Below the pieces are notes generated by a model. The model was given only the letters and a program-made list of their open reading frames with translations, searched no databases and was not told the DNA's origin. Both the position numbers and the translations under genes were made by a program. 64,000 bases of DNA from Candidozyma auris (Eukaryota; Ascomycota; Pichiomycetes; Serinales; Metschnikowiaceae): positions 744,001-808,000 of the forward strand of contig NC_072817.1 in the NCBI RefSeq assembly GCF_003013715.1, written 5' to 3'. Below are positions 1 through 10,159 of the stretch, in pieces; position 1 is the first letter of the stretch, and each line of letters starts with the position of its first letter.

Positions 1-193
1 GAAGCATCTCTATTTATCGTGCCATTATGGCTTACATTGCTTGCGATGAGCAGCCTCTAGGCGGTCCTACCGCCGTGCTGACCCACTTTTTTATATTCTC
101 GTACTGGTGACGCAAACGCACGTCCCTCAATGACGAACGTTGCAAGTATATTGAAAGCGGGACGATTGCAAAAAAGTGACCCATCGCTTTATA

Positions 194-201
194 TGACGTC
201 A
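194..201. promoter_or_regulatory. CRE-like palindrome TGACGTCA
   Basis: A perfect 8-bp ATF/CREB palindrome lies about 575 bp upstream of LSP1. In yeasts Sko1 and related bZIP proteins bind this sequence. Function here is inferred from the sequence only. Confidence 0.35.
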
Positions 202-710
202 TTGGACTTTTGGAACAATTAGAAGTAAAAACAGAAGACAGCCCTATTCCACGCACCTTTTCCTGCACAATGAGAGGGCCTTCAGCGTTTCGCTGTCGTC
301 TGCTCATTCTCACTTTGTGGTGCGCTTGTCTGACGCAGTGAAACCCTTCCCGGCCACCGCGGCAATTAACTATGGCCAAGCTTCCGCCCCAAAATTGAAT
401 GAGGTCATTGATGGGCGGGATCAACCCTCTTTGCGATGGGGAAATCGCAAAACGACTGCAGCTTTTTTTAGTATTTATGATCCCGTTTCATTTAGTCTTT
501 CTCATCCGCTAAGTATACCATCTGGTGCTTCTTGCTCTGATGAGTCGCAGTTTTTCATTGGCCATGGTTGCTATAGGTGCTTGCTTTGTTGCTTCCCATT
601 CGGCCGAATTGTGGACGCAAACTGCGCATAAGTAGCAAGCTATCTTGCGTGGGCCGCCTAAGCTGTGTGCACTCCGAAAACCTCACTTTCGACGCAATCT
701 CCTCCCTGTG

Positions 711-718
711 GTATAAAA
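711..718 (+). promoter_or_regulatory. TATA box of LSP1
   Basis: GTATAAAA lies about 60 bp before the LSP1 start codon. The leader between them is pyrimidine-rich and A-rich, as in strongly expressed yeast genes. Confidence 0.6.
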
Positions 719-776
719 GGAGCCAGCCCCCAGCAAACACCACTATTTTCAATTTTTGCTCTTCAAAACTTTCACC

Positions 777-1700
777 ATGCACAGAACTTACTCCTTGAGA
801 TCTCAGAAGGCTCCCACCGCTGCTCAATTGCAGTCGCCCCCACCTCCACCATCCTCCACCAAGTCCAAGTTCTTCGGTAAAGGCGGCATCACCTCCACCT
901 TCAGAAAGAACTTGGCTGGTGCCACCGGTCCTGAGTTGCTGAGAAAATTGGCTCAATTCATTAAGATGGAGAAGAACGTGATGAGAGCCATCGAATTGAC
1001 TGCCAGAGAGCGTCGTGAAACCGCCAAGCAGTTGTCCCTTTGGGGTGAGGAGAACGACGAGGATGTCTCGGACGTTACCGACAAATTGGGTGTTTTGATT
1101 TACGAGATTGGTGAGTTGGAAGACCAGTTCATTGACAAGTATGACCAGTACAGAATCACCTTGAAGACAATCAGAAATATTGAATCTTCTGTCCAGCCTT
1201 CGAGAGACAGAAAGCAGAAAATCACCGATGAGATTGCTCACTTGAAGTACAAGGACCCTCAATCGCCAAAGATCTCTGTCTTGGAGCAGGAATTGGTCAG
1301 AGCGGAGGCTGAATCTCTCGTTGCTGAGGCCCAGTTGTCCAACATCACCAGAGAGAAGTTGAAGGCTGCTTTCAACTACCAGTTTGACGCCATTAGAGAA
1401 TTGGCTGAGAAATACGCTCTCATAGCCGGTTACGGTAAGGCTTTGTTGGAGTTGTTGGACGAATCCGCTGTCACCCCAGGTGAGACCAGACCAGCTTACG
1501 ACGGTTACGAGGCCTCTAAGCAGATCATCATTGACGCTGAGAACGCTTTGGCTTCGTGGACTCTTGATGCTGCTGCCGTCAAGCCAACCTTGTCCTTGCA
1601 CCAAGGTGAAGAGGGCGAGGAGCCAGAGGCTTCTGAGTTGTACGAGGCTGAGGAGGAGTTTGCTAAGCACGATGACACCAACAACGGTGTTGCCGCTTAG
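777..1700 (+). CDS. LSP1: Eisosome core BAR-domain protein Lsp1/Pil1
   Basis: Structural component of eisosomes, the furrow-like plasma-membrane domains (MCC) that hold transporters and control sphingolipid signalling. The 307-residue product starts with the family signature MHRTYSLR, followed by PTAAQLQ and a proline run, then KSKFFGKGG. The F-BAR-like helical core spans about residues 40-270 and contains the invariant stretches VSDVTDKLGVLIYE, SVQPSRDRK and PGETRPAYDGYEASKQII. The tail is short and acidic. The motifs STKSKFFGK and NITREKLKAA resemble Lsp1 more than Pil1. The start at 777 is fixed by the MHRTYSLR signature and a TATA box 60 bp upstream. Codon 55 is CTG where Pil1 has Ser, which fits CUG-Ser decoding. 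Convergent with REC8. Confidence 0.95.
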   Translation: MHRTYSLRSQKAPTAAQLQSPPPPPSSTKSKFFGKGGITSTFRKNLAGATGPELLRKLAQFIKMEKNVMRAIELTARERRETAKQLSLWGEENDEDVSDVTDKLGVLIYEIGELEDQFIDKYDQYRITLKTIRNIESSVQPSRDRKQKITDEIAHLKYKDPQSPKISVLEQELVRAEAESLVAEAQLSNITREKLKAAFNYQFDAIRELAEKYALIAGYGKALLELLDESAVTPGETRPAYDGYEASKQIIIDAENALASWTLDAAAVKPTLSLHQGEEGEEPEASELYEAEEEFAKHDDTNNGVAA

Positions 1701-1874
1701 GTTTAACATCAACATCACATCAATCATTTTTAATTCTGAAATCGATGTTTTTTTACTATGTTGTGTGAGCTAATGTCCTCCTTTTGCCTCCGTCCTGCCT
1801 TCTAAAATGATATGGTGGGTTAAACGCTTTACCGTTAATTAGCTTCCCTTAATTATGTTGTATTAGCGATCACA

Positions 1875-3416
1875 CTATGAAGACGAGACTTCATTCTGTA
1901 AGAGAAGAAGCGAACAGCGCTCAGCGGACGTATCGTGACCTTGTAGAATGTGAATTGCTTTCTTCGTAGCAAGCTCCAAAACAGTCCCAAATGATTTGGC
2001 TGCAAGTTTCCTGGTGACCGGAATATCGGACTCTTCCAACGGTTGTCTCGGAAAAACCGCTTCAAACGACACCTTGCGATATTCTTGGGACCGTGCTACA
2101 GCCTCAATGCCCTCGTAGTCACACAAAGTCCCATGCTGGACTGCTCTTCTCTGTATGTAGACCAAGAGTTTCGATGCCAATCTGTGAAGATGATGCCCGA
2201 CAGGACCCTGGCTCTCTGTTTGGGACAGCGGAAATTGGAGACACGCATCCTCCAGGGCCAATTCGATGTCGTCCAAGTCCAAGGTATCAATAAGGTGGGC
2301 AGAGTCGTAACTCGAATCAAGGGACCTGCCTACACCTCGGGAGTATTCTATGGCATCCATCAGACCTTGCACGTTTCTCCCTGTCTCCACTTCATCAAAG
2401 CGTTCTCTCATGAAAGAGGGCATTCTGGACGGTGCAATTGTGCCCTGTGGCGGCTGCAACATACAATGGCGGGCGTAGTTGAGCATGGGAGGAGCCAATG
2501 TGCTGAGGTCTTTGAGGATCTTCCAGGGAGACACCTTAGTCTTCTTTTGTCGAGAAGCTGGCATTGTAGGCGTCTCCATATCGTAGTTCCTAAAAAAAAG
2601 TGGGTAGCTGAAAGCGTAAGGAGAGAGAACAGTGACATCGTCCACCGCTAGCCACCTTCTTTTAGCCCTCCTTTTGGAGCCAGCTTGATCCACAGTAGAC
2701 CGCAATGGGTTCAGCGTTGTAGAGAAATGTGGGTCTCTGGAATCTCTGTTTCTCAGAGCCTCCATCTCGTTGACTCTATCCAAGGGCTCCATGTGAGACT
2801 CCTGAGAAACGTGAAACTCGTCCTCCAAATTCATCATATCGCCATCTATGCCCCCGTAGATGTTGAACTCAAACCCTGCTTCTCCCAACGTCGTCTCATT
2901 ACGAATAGACGCGATAGTCTGGTTCATGATCTCGTCAAGCAGCCTGTCCATAGAATCAGCCCGCTGTGCAAGGGACATGTAGTTGTCGATGCTCTTCTCC
3001 AAAGAGACCCTAGGCTCATCTTGGAACCATTCTTCGTCCCAGGCGGCAAAATCTCCCATGGTGAAGTGGTCACAGTCAGGCAAAGGCACATGCCTCCTCT
3101 GGCGATGCTGCACTGACTTCTGCTCACAGAGGTAGCGATCAAAGCACGGCGGTTTGGCTAACTTCAGGTGTACCGTGTTCACATCGTCGAACACGTAGCG
3201 GACCTGCTGGTGGTGAATTAGCGTAAGTCCATACATCAAGTTGGAAGCCATTCTGAGGGAGATGTTGCCATCGCTAGGCAAAAGCTCACACAACCTAGGG
3301 ACAGAAACCAGACAGAGCTCTTTTCGAGAGAGTTCTCTGTGGACAGTTCTATTGCCCACGGTGGCCATGAGCCAGGCGGTGCTAAGTCCCGGCTCGGTAC
3401 TCAGAATTATGTTCAT
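1875..3416 (-). CDS. REC8: Meiotic cohesin kleisin Rec8
   Basis: Probable alpha-kleisin of the meiotic cohesin ring, which holds sister chromatids and supports axis formation and recombination. Residues about 10-100 match the Rad21/Rec8 N-terminal domain: STAWLMATVGN, then VPRLCELL, ISLRMASNLMYGLTLIHHQQVRYVFDDV. The Rec8-like features are the VPRLCELL and LMYG segments rather than the LLLGVVRIY of mitotic Scc1. The last 80 residues (VARSQEYRKVSFEAVFP, then RKLAAKSFGTVLELATKKAI) resemble the C-terminal winged helix that contacts Smc1. The middle is poorly conserved and acidic. An ExxR motif (EYSR) before GVGRSLDSS could be a separase site, which is inference only. At 513 residues it is shorter than S. 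cerevisiae Rec8 (680). Mcd1/Scc1 is the alternative. Confidence 0.75.
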   Translation of the reverse strand: MNIILSTEPGLSTAWLMATVGNRTVHRELSRKELCLVSVPRLCELLPSDGNISLRMASNLMYGLTLIHHQQVRYVFDDVNTVHLKLAKPPCFDRYLCEQKSVQHRQRRHVPLPDCDHFTMGDFAAWDEEWFQDEPRVSLEKSIDNYMSLAQRADSMDRLLDEIMNQTIASIRNETTLGEAGFEFNIYGGIDGDMMNLEDEFHVSQESHMEPLDRVNEMEALRNRDSRDPHFSTTLNPLRSTVDQAGSKRRAKRRWLAVDDVTVLSPYAFSYPLFFRNYDMETPTMPASRQKKTKVSPWKILKDLSTLAPPMLNYARHCMLQPPQGTIAPSRMPSFMRERFDEVETGRNVQGLMDAIEYSRGVGRSLDSSYDSAHLIDTLDLDDIELALEDACLQFPLSQTESQGPVGHHLHRLASKLLVYIQRRAVQHGTLCDYEGIEAVARSQEYRKVSFEAVFPRQPLEESDIPVTRKLAAKSFGTVLELATKKAIHILQGHDTSAERCSLLLLQNEVSSS

Positions 3417-3667
3417 GAAGGTAGTAGGTGAAATTGTGGTAGGAAGAGTGGGCAGGAAGCAGCCTATTTATAATGGATCTGCAAGGGGCCAGGCAGAGCG
3501 GGCAGGGATGTAGAGACAGCGGGCACTTCGGGGAGTAAGGTGCAATTGAGCAAGGGTTTTGTGAAGTTTATGATGGTGAGATCTCATCAAGTAATCAATT
3601 TGAAAATGTTTCTATTATCAAGGAGTTCTGGTGAAAAGTTCTTAGGGTATCACTCTAGAAACCTAAC

Positions 3668-3681
3668 TTTTCGCAGCCATT
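3668..3681 (+). promoter_or_regulatory. Recurrent motif, TTTTCGCAGCCATT
   Basis: Full match to the window-wide consensus TTTYGCAGCCATT, 252 bp upstream of REC8. Confidence 0.6.
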
Positions 3682-3872
3682 CCAGATTGGGACAAGCGGT
3701 TGGGTAAAAGAAAATATGTAACTAGTTTGACTTATCTCAATTACCAAGATGTCAGTACAGTAATCAGAACTGGGGTTTTGCATAGTCTTGCTTCCGCTTC
3801 ACCATTGCTATTTACTTGATCCACAGTATCCTCTCTCTTTGATGTGTCAGTGTACTTTGCAGGCAGGCTGGG

Positions 3873-3887
3873 ATTTCGCAGCCAATT
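3873..3887 (+). promoter_or_regulatory. Recurrent motif variant, ATTTCGCAGCCAATT
   Basis: Second copy in the REC8/NPC2 promoter. It differs only by one extra A in the CCAATT end. Confidence 0.5.
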
Positions 3888-4366
3888 GACAAAATGAGGA
3901 TTGAACTAACCACTCTGCCTTGGATGCCTTTTTCCTCTGAAAAGCCAGTGTGCTATCGTTTAATAAAGTGCTGCGCCCTTGCCATGCTTTGTTGTTAATG
4001 ATCCAATAGTAAAGACGCAACACGTCCAGAGCATAATTGGTGGCTCAATCTTCTGAAGTACACTTTGCCGTCAAAATTGGAGCTGTTTCATCGTAAAAAT
4101 GTGGAAGGATGTTTTACGCTTTTTTTGAAGTGTAATTTACTTTGAGCAGCGATTATACTCTGAAATCGTCATTACTCGGTGGAAGAATCTTCCAGGATAG
4201 ACGACTCCTTCAACGGGGAACACGATACGTACTAATTAAGTAATAAGCTTTCTAAATTCTTCCAGACATCTTTAATGCTCGGGAATAATCATCCTAGACG
4301 CTTTCAAAACACTTTCCTCGGATATGCTTACTTTGAACTCCACCCCTGCGTGCTCCCTAGCCGTTC

Positions 4367-4380
4367 TTTTGCAGCCATTG
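4367..4380 (+). promoter_or_regulatory. Recurrent motif, TTTTGCAGCCATTG
   Basis: Full match with T in place of the variable C, about 280 bp before the NPC2 start. Confidence 0.6.
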
Positions 4381-4600
4381 GCTCAAATCGCGATCTCGGG
4401 AAGCGGCTGACCTACTTCCTCCCACACTAGTATAGCAACCATTATTACCTACAACTCTTAAAACTAGACCATAACTCAACGAAAAGCGGGGAGGAAACAG
4501 CTTCCCAGAGCTTCTTTTCGGACGATTCCAACTCCTGGTCACCGCCTTGCTTATCGGTCAGGGGAAGCCTGCGTGCAGTGCTGGAGACGCCAGTGAGCGC

Positions 4601-4608
4601 TATATAAA
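4601..4608 (+). promoter_or_regulatory. TATA box of NPC2
   Basis: TATATAAA lies 53 bp before the chosen NPC2 ATG. It also argues against the longer upstream reading frame from 4547. Confidence 0.55.
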
Positions 4609-4660
4609 GCGAGGTGATTCCGCCAAGGCTGTCAAGCAAACTACACCTTCAACTTTCCTC

Positions 4661-5206
4661 ATGGTTGCTATACATCGGTTGGCCGTGGCTGGCTTGGCTG
4701 CCTCTGCGCAGGCGCTCTCGTTGATTCCTTCAATTGCAAACATCTTCGATTCGTCTGTCCCCAAAATCATCCACACCTTCCCCGGTAACGACGACGAGAG
4801 ACCTATTCCTGGCAACAGCCCTATCATCCAGTGCGATGCTCAGACGCCACAGTTGTTGGACTTGCAGAAGGTGGTGATTGACCCTAACCCTCCAGAGAAG
4901 GGCAAGAACTTGACGTTTGTCGCTGAGGGGGTGTTGAAGCAGACTATCACTGACGGCGCTTACGTCGAGGTGGACGTCAGGTACGGCTTTATCAGGTTGA
5001 TCCACCAGACATACGATTTGTGTGAAGAGGTGCATAATGTGGACTTGGAGTGCCCCATTAAGAAGGGCGCCCAGACCATTTCTAAGAAGGTGGCAATTCC
5101 TGAAGAGGTGCCTCCAGGGAAGTATTTGGTGATTGCCCGTGCTTACACCAAGGAGGATGTGCTTATTACGTGCTTAACTGCCCTGGTGGAGTTTCCCCCC
5201 AATTGA
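4661..5206 (+). CDS. NPC2: Vacuolar sterol-transfer protein Npc2 (ML domain)
   Basis: Soluble lumenal lipid carrier that hands sterol to Ncr1 at the vacuole membrane. The 181-residue product begins with a signal peptide (MVAIHRLAVAGLAASAQALS). An ML/MD-2-related lipid-binding domain follows at about residues 55-178. Visible family features are the NSPIIQCDAQ start of the fold, VVIDPNPPEKGKNLTFVAEG, a central DLCEEVHNVDLECPIKKG, and IPEEVPPGKYLVIARAY near the end. Conserved cysteines fit the family's disulphide pattern, and NLT is an N-glycosylation sequon. The start at 4661 begins the signal peptide and sits 53 bp after a TATA box. It is convergent with VSB1, 72 bp away, and both products are expected at the vacuole. 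Confidence 0.93.
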   Translation: MVAIHRLAVAGLAASAQALSLIPSIANIFDSSVPKIIHTFPGNDDERPIPGNSPIIQCDAQTPQLLDLQKVVIDPNPPEKGKNLTFVAEGVLKQTITDGAYVEVDVRYGFIRLIHQTYDLCEEVHNVDLECPIKKGAQTISKKVAIPEEVPPGKYLVIARAYTKEDVLITCLTALVEFPPN

Positions 5207-5278
5207 GCTACGACTAGTTCCAGAAACGATGTAATGCTTAGACGTTTGATTAGATATAAATGTCTGTTTTCCGGTCCT

Positions 5279-8248
5279 TTACGCGGAAATCATGAGGTTC
5301 GCGGTGAGCGAGTCAAACCGCTCCTTGAACAACTTGGTTTGCACTTGTAGCAATTCACTGTAGACAGCTTGTCCTTCACTGGTTTTGATCAACTCCTTGA
5401 CTTTCTTTTCACTCAATCTCCACGCCACCGTCTCGACAACTGTGGTGTACGTCACTTGTCTGTACTGGCTGAGTTCAAGGAGATCCCCGAAAGCCGTGTT
5501 TGGAAGAATGCTCGAGTGCAATTCTCGATCATCGCTCTCAAACTTGCAGATCTGCCTCACAAGCCCGGCTTCAAGAAGAAAGAACGATGGTCGCTTGCAA
5601 TTTGTGTCATAGAAACACATGTCTGCCGGAATTGTCTCCTTAGTGAAGTATGGGGCTAGCATTGACCAGAACTTTTCGTCCTTGTTTGAAAGTTCACCAA
5701 AGGTGATCATGATTAGAGGCAATGGCTGCTTCTTGAATGAAGAATCCGATGTCAGATAGTACCTGCTTTGTACCTTTTGTTCGTCATTAGCGGTCTTTTT
5801 GGCAGCTTGATAAATCTGTTTCGTCCTGGGGGTGCCAAAATTAATTGGATAGTTGGGCATAACCAGTTTGCTCATGCTGTGATGGCGTTTGTTAAAGTTG
5901 TTTGATGAAGGAACTCCTCTCAAACTCATCTTCTGCGATCCACTGATGGACGACCCCTGAAGCTTTGTGTAAGTTTTCAAGAAGGAGTTCTCACACCACT
6001 CGAGAGCGTAATTCAACGAGCTGAACATTTGAACTTGCAAACTGGGTTCCGAGCCTTTGTGGTTTTCCCATAATCCGGCGTCTCTTAATGCAACAACACT
6101 ATCGTCATTTTCTTCCACTGAAGATATAATGAGCTGTGTTTGAAACTCATTTGTCAAGTTCAAAATTCTCCTGAACCCTTCCGCTGCGGAAAAGTCGATC
6201 GAGTCAACGCCTTTCATGTCAATGATGAGAAACTTGATTGGGCTTAACGTGAACTTGCCATTCTCGAAGCGGGCTCTGATAGTCTTCTCGACACCACCGA
6301 TAGAGCCAAAAAATAAAGTGCCTTGAAGCTTGACAACGCAAATCTGGTTTCCAACATCCTTCAAGAATTCTTGCTGCTTTGGATGTCTCAAGACCGTCGA
6401 ACGGGCAACAACACCAGTGTAAATTCCTCTCACCACAGGTCTTCTGGCTGCTTCTACGACAAACAAAAGACAGGCAAGTAATATACCTGCCAAAATACCA
6501 TAAACAAAATCCCATGCCCCCATGACAACCACTATGATGATGATGGTGGAGTACTCGATTTTGCGAAGACGACCCCAGGTGTCATAAATTGCCTCTTTCA
6601 ACAACTCATATCCCAAAAGGAAGATGAGAGATCCAACCACGCAGACTGGAATGTATCCAATCACAACTGGACCAATCATCATAACGCAAGCAGTAGCAAC
6701 GGCCAACAAGATACCAGCTAGCCTGTCATCAGCACCTGCTCTTATAAAGAGCACAGAGTTCGTATAAACAAGATAGCTCTGGACAGATCCCACAAGGCCA
6801 GATATAGCGTTGGAATACCCATGTGCGACCAATTCACGATCCACGTCGAATTGATCCATTCCCACTGTGACAGCCAAAGCTGGAACATTGATGGGCACAT
6901 GCAAGATGCCGAAAAATGTTAGTGCCAACATCTTAGGAAACTGCTTCGCAATCGCTACCCAATCAATGAGAGATGGCTTCAAGTAACTGTAGTGGCTATA
7001 CCACGGCTCATGATTCTCCACAGCCGGAAAAACCCAACCGTAGTGTCTAGCCATGTCGAGATCCCAGTTTGTGACTAAGACGACGACAACATGGAATACC
7101 ACAAACACAATTATGAAGAAAACTGGCACTAGAAGCGAGTGGTGTATGCGTTTATGGAGGAATATGAGTATCACTGTGAGAAGTACCGGAAGAAGCCACT
7201 GGAGAAGAGTGAGATAATTACCAAAAAGCAACTGAGCCGTCTCCCAGTCATATTTGATTCCTCCCTCGAGCCTTGACGACACTTCGATGCCTGTGACGAT
7301 AAGGAAATATCCAACACCACCGATGCAGCCCACCAATATGTGTCTCGGGAAGAAACCCACAAGCAGGCCAAGTCGAAGCTTTCCAAGTAGAAAAAAGACC
7401 ACACCGGTAACGACCGCAGACACTGCAAAGGATACGAATGTAGTTGCTATGATGGCATCAGATTTTATGTCGGGGTAATTTGTCTTCATGTCTGTTTGAA
7501 TTGCATATGCCATGGCGTGAAAGAAGGGCGTTACCTCAATCATTTCAGAGCCGATTCCTGCTTTGAAGGCCGAGCCGCCAAGAGAGTACACCAATTGAGA
7601 TACAACGGTGGAGATGTAGAACATCGATAAACCCGCGGGAGCCATGTCGGCAAAGAGGGCTTCTCCAATGGGGAACATAATCATTCCGTACGAGAGGCCA
7701 TCTAGGACATTCAAAAGTACACCCAAAAATACTGCTGGAAGATACTGTATCGGCCGTAGCAATTGTTTTCTCAAGGGCGTTTTGGCTGCAACATGGGGGA
7801 CTCCCTCCAATTGAGGCCCCTGTTCGAGTCTTCCTGACCAACTTGCGTCTGGCCCCAAAGACCCAAAAGCGGGCCCTGCTTCACCAAAGCTTTCTTCATC
7901 CACATAGAACTTTTTGTGTTTATCCACCAAGGGCGTAGTGCTGTCTGCTTCGTCAGGAAGAACCTGCGTGTCAGGCAGATGGGCAGCCTTGTCTTCCCAA
8001 ATTGTTTCCTTAAGCTTGAAATCAGAGCTTCTTTCAATGGGAATGGGCTGATGCTCTGATGAGTATTCATCGAAAGTTTCGTTCTCTTCCTGCTCATCTC
8101 CAACCACACCTATGGATGCTAAATCGGCCGTCTGCCGATGGACTTCGCTTCCCGACAACACAGTCGGCAGTTTCTGAGAAACCAGATTTCTTAGGTTCAC
8201 TGACACGTACGAACGGCCAAGTTCATAGGGTACTTCAGGCGTGGACAT
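5279..8248 (-). CDS. VSB1: Vacuolar SulP-family transporter with STAS and cNMP-type domains (Vsb1/Ygr125w)
   Basis: Orthologue of S. cerevisiae YGR125W/Vsb1, which is needed for vacuolar storage of basic amino acids. The 989-residue product has a hydrophilic acidic N-terminus (about 1-165), then a SulP/SLC26-type membrane core (about 170-620). The core contains LLNVLDGLSYGMIMFP, GSEMIEVTPFFHAMA and IPVCVVGSLIFLLGYEL. A STAS-like segment (FLIIDMKGVDSIDFSAAEG) follows at about 690. A C-terminal domain resembles a cyclic-nucleotide-binding fold (LLEAGLVRQICKFE, then ILPNTAFGDLLELSQYRQV). Length is close to the 1036-residue yeast protein. Substrate is inferred from the family. The long promoter is shared in part with the next gene. 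Confidence 0.88.
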   Translation of the reverse strand: MSTPEVPYELGRSYVSVNLRNLVSQKLPTVLSGSEVHRQTADLASIGVVGDEQEENETFDEYSSEHQPIPIERSSDFKLKETIWEDKAAHLPDTQVLPDEADSTTPLVDKHKKFYVDEESFGEAGPAFGSLGPDASWSGRLEQGPQLEGVPHVAAKTPLRKQLLRPIQYLPAVFLGVLLNVLDGLSYGMIMFPIGEALFADMAPAGLSMFYISTVVSQLVYSLGGSAFKAGIGSEMIEVTPFFHAMAYAIQTDMKTNYPDIKSDAIIATTFVSFAVSAVVTGVVFFLLGKLRLGLLVGFFPRHILVGCIGGVGYFLIVTGIEVSSRLEGGIKYDWETAQLLFGNYLTLLQWLLPVLLTVILIFLHKRIHHSLLVPVFFIIVFVVFHVVVVLVTNWDLDMARHYGWVFPAVENHEPWYSHYSYLKPSLIDWVAIAKQFPKMLALTFFGILHVPINVPALAVTVGMDQFDVDRELVAHGYSNAISGLVGSVQSYLVYTNSVLFIRAGADDRLAGILLAVATACVMMIGPVVIGYIPVCVVGSLIFLLGYELLKEAIYDTWGRLRKIEYSTIIIIVVVMGAWDFVYGILAGILLACLLFVVEAARRPVVRGIYTGVVARSTVLRHPKQQEFLKDVGNQICVVKLQGTLFFGSIGGVEKTIRARFENGKFTLSPIKFLIIDMKGVDSIDFSAAEGFRRILNLTNEFQTQLIISSVEENDDSVVALRDAGLWENHKGSEPSLQVQMFSSLNYALEWCENSFLKTYTKLQGSSISGSQKMSLRGVPSSNNFNKRHHSMSKLVMPNYPINFGTPRTKQIYQAAKKTANDEQKVQSRYYLTSDSSFKKQPLPLIMITFGELSNKDEKFWSMLAPYFTKETIPADMCFYDTNCKRPSFFLLEAGLVRQICKFESDDRELHSSILPNTAFGDLLELSQYRQVTYTTVVETVAWRLSEKKVKELIKTSEGQAVYSELLQVQTKLFKERFDSLTANLMISA

Positions 8249-9043
8249 GATGCTAGAATATTTGGATATGATTGATCTGGAGAAGTCAGGGTATGTCTAA
8301 CCGAGCATGAATGGTGACGGAAGGATGCAGAATTTTTTTTTTCTATAAATAATGATATGCTGGAGTTAGACTATGACCTCTTGGTCTCCAGGAGGAAGAG
8401 GTTGGAAAAGCTATGAAGTTGAAGGTGCACAGTGGACGTCCAGTAGGAAGCGTTCGATAGTGAAGATTCCACACTATTGATACGGCGAGAGCGTACCTGC
8501 AGGACAATACTTGCCCTCTTTGATAAGGTCACTAACGGCAGGGGAGAACGAGTACAGTCAAAGTGGATAGAAACGGATGGGATATGAGACCGGGGACCTG
8601 AAAAATTGATTCGAAGTGACTCAATGTTCAACTCCTGCTAAAAACATAAGCGTGCAGAGCCGACTTTGCGCACGTGATGTTGGGTGATTAGACTCTAGCA
8701 GCTTCAGGTTTTTGTTGCCATTTACTTCAGCAACTTAGCATGGGGAGATAGAAAAATCTTTGATGTCATATGTATTCTTGATAAGTTCAATAAAGTAGAA
8801 TAGTAAGCTGTTTATATCTAGGTTTTCCCCACTGACATCTAATCTGCTGCTACACCTGCGTCAGGAACCACGCATACTAAAAAATATTGTCTGCAAATGT
8901 GGCATAGGAGAGACACAAAACTAACAAAAAAAGACAATTTTCGGATCCACAATTATTGATTATGATCTTGAAGGAAGGTGTTTCATGACTGATTCTATCC
9001 TTAGAGAGTTGAGTTTTAAAAGTCAAATCCTTCACCGTGGTAT

Positions 9044-9055
9044 AATGGCTGCAAA
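9044..9055 (-). promoter_or_regulatory. Recurrent motif, AATGGCTGCAAA
   Basis: Full match on the minus strand. A degenerate neighbour, AATGGCCGCAAC, abuts it at 9054-9065. Confidence 0.6.
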
Positions 9056-9237
9056 TGGCCGCAACAAGGAAACACACAAAGCCACACGAAGCACACAATG
9101 CAGCAGATTTACAAAAAAATAGAAACCTATGTCTTCAATCAAGAGTTATCCATTTATGAACCAAGACTTATTAATAAGGACGACTTTTTTTCTTCTTTTT
9201 GCCCTTTACTATGATTGAAGTAGCTGAAATGGCCTAG

Positions 9238-9257
9238 ATGGCGGCAATTGCCGCCAT
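9238..9257. repeat. Perfect 20-bp palindrome centred on CAATTG
   Basis: ATGGCGGCAATTGCCGCCAT is its own reverse complement. The half-palindrome GGCAATTGC is repeated immediately after it at 9258-9266. Two-fold symmetry suggests a homodimer binding site or a cruciform. Confidence 0.5.
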
Positions 9258-10159
9258 GGCAATTGCTTACTTTGAAGGATGAGTCTCTGTTCACCAAAAT
9301 ATAAGGGATATATATTTTAGTAACCAAATTCCTTGTAACCGGCTCTAATGAAAGGCATTGTCAGCTTTGGGTGACTTCTGCTTCAATTAGATACACAGTG
9401 ACGAGTGTTTAACCCAAAAATGTGTAATTAGTCATATTTTAAAGAGACTTTTACGCTTCTAAGCTATCAGAGACTTCTATCACTTTCCCTGTCTTCCATT
9501 TCGTCGCCCCTGTACCTACAGCCCAATTTAAGAGGAGATTTCGTCTAATCAAAAGATTATTTCGTCCAGAAAGCTCCCATAGAATCTACCGAGGAGGTGT
9601 CAAGTACCATTACTGATTGAACTTTTTACTTCATGAGCGTCTCTGATGTTGAATTCTGAGCACCTATCCTTTTCTCTACCAGATTCCTTGTTCGTTCGAT
9701 CCCAATTCACTGTGCAGAGCAATTAAGTCACATATCACCATCTCCAGCGAATTTGGCACCTGGGACAATCAGCAATAAAAAATAAAATCCATAAAAGACC
9801 TTAATCGGCTACGCATTTTTCCTTCGCCCTTCCCTCATCTCGCTAACGCCTGTAAAAGCACGTTTCCGAGCCATCCGAGACCCCACCTGTTGTCACTACA
9901 AACACTCAGCAAGAAAGAAAAAAAAAAAAAAAAAAGTAAGGAAAAAAAGGATTAAGCAAGACATTAAGTATGAGCCTGGCAAATTCTTTGAAATTTATAT
10001 CTCCTCCTCCACCCTACGCCTTTCCTTTTTCTGGACGCCCTTCAGACTCTCTCCCACGCAACGGCTGCAAAGGCGCGCCGCACCTACATCAACAGCCTCT
10101 TACATCATCCTCGTCAGACTAACTCGTATATCTCTCTTTTTCACACAACCGTGGCCAGA

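Larger units (their letters stand above)
1..776. other. Intergenic region upstream of LSP1
   Basis: No convincing gene is visible. Short open frames here have no recognisable product. The stretch holds a CRE/ATF-type palindrome TGACGTCA at 194-201 and the LSP1 TATA element near 711. The left window edge cuts whatever lies before it. Confidence 0.6.
3417..4660. other. Divergent promoter region REC8 / NPC2
   Basis: A 1.24-kb gap between divergent genes with no supported gene. It holds three copies of the recurrent GCAGCC motif (3668, 3873, 4367), AT-rich stretches, and the TATA element of NPC2 at 4601. Confidence 0.6.
8249..10159. other. 1.9-kb divergent intergenic region VSB1 / TRE-like gene
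   Basis: No supported gene. Contents: an E-box CACGTG at 8671-8676, the recurrent motif at 9044, a weaker copy (AACGGCTGCAAA) at 10060-10071, a 20-bp perfect palindrome at 9238-9257, and an A18 tract at 9918-9935. Confidence 0.55.

Noticed and set aside
3841..3960. tRNA-like A- and B-box words on the minus strand (GGCAGAGTGGTTA, GTTCAATCC)
   Set aside because: The two words overlap and no cloverleaf stems form. Similar B-box hits near 9690, 51100 and 62920 also fail to pair.
4547..4660. Longer N-terminus for NPC2
   Set aside because: It lies across the TATA box and precedes a perfect signal peptide at 4661.
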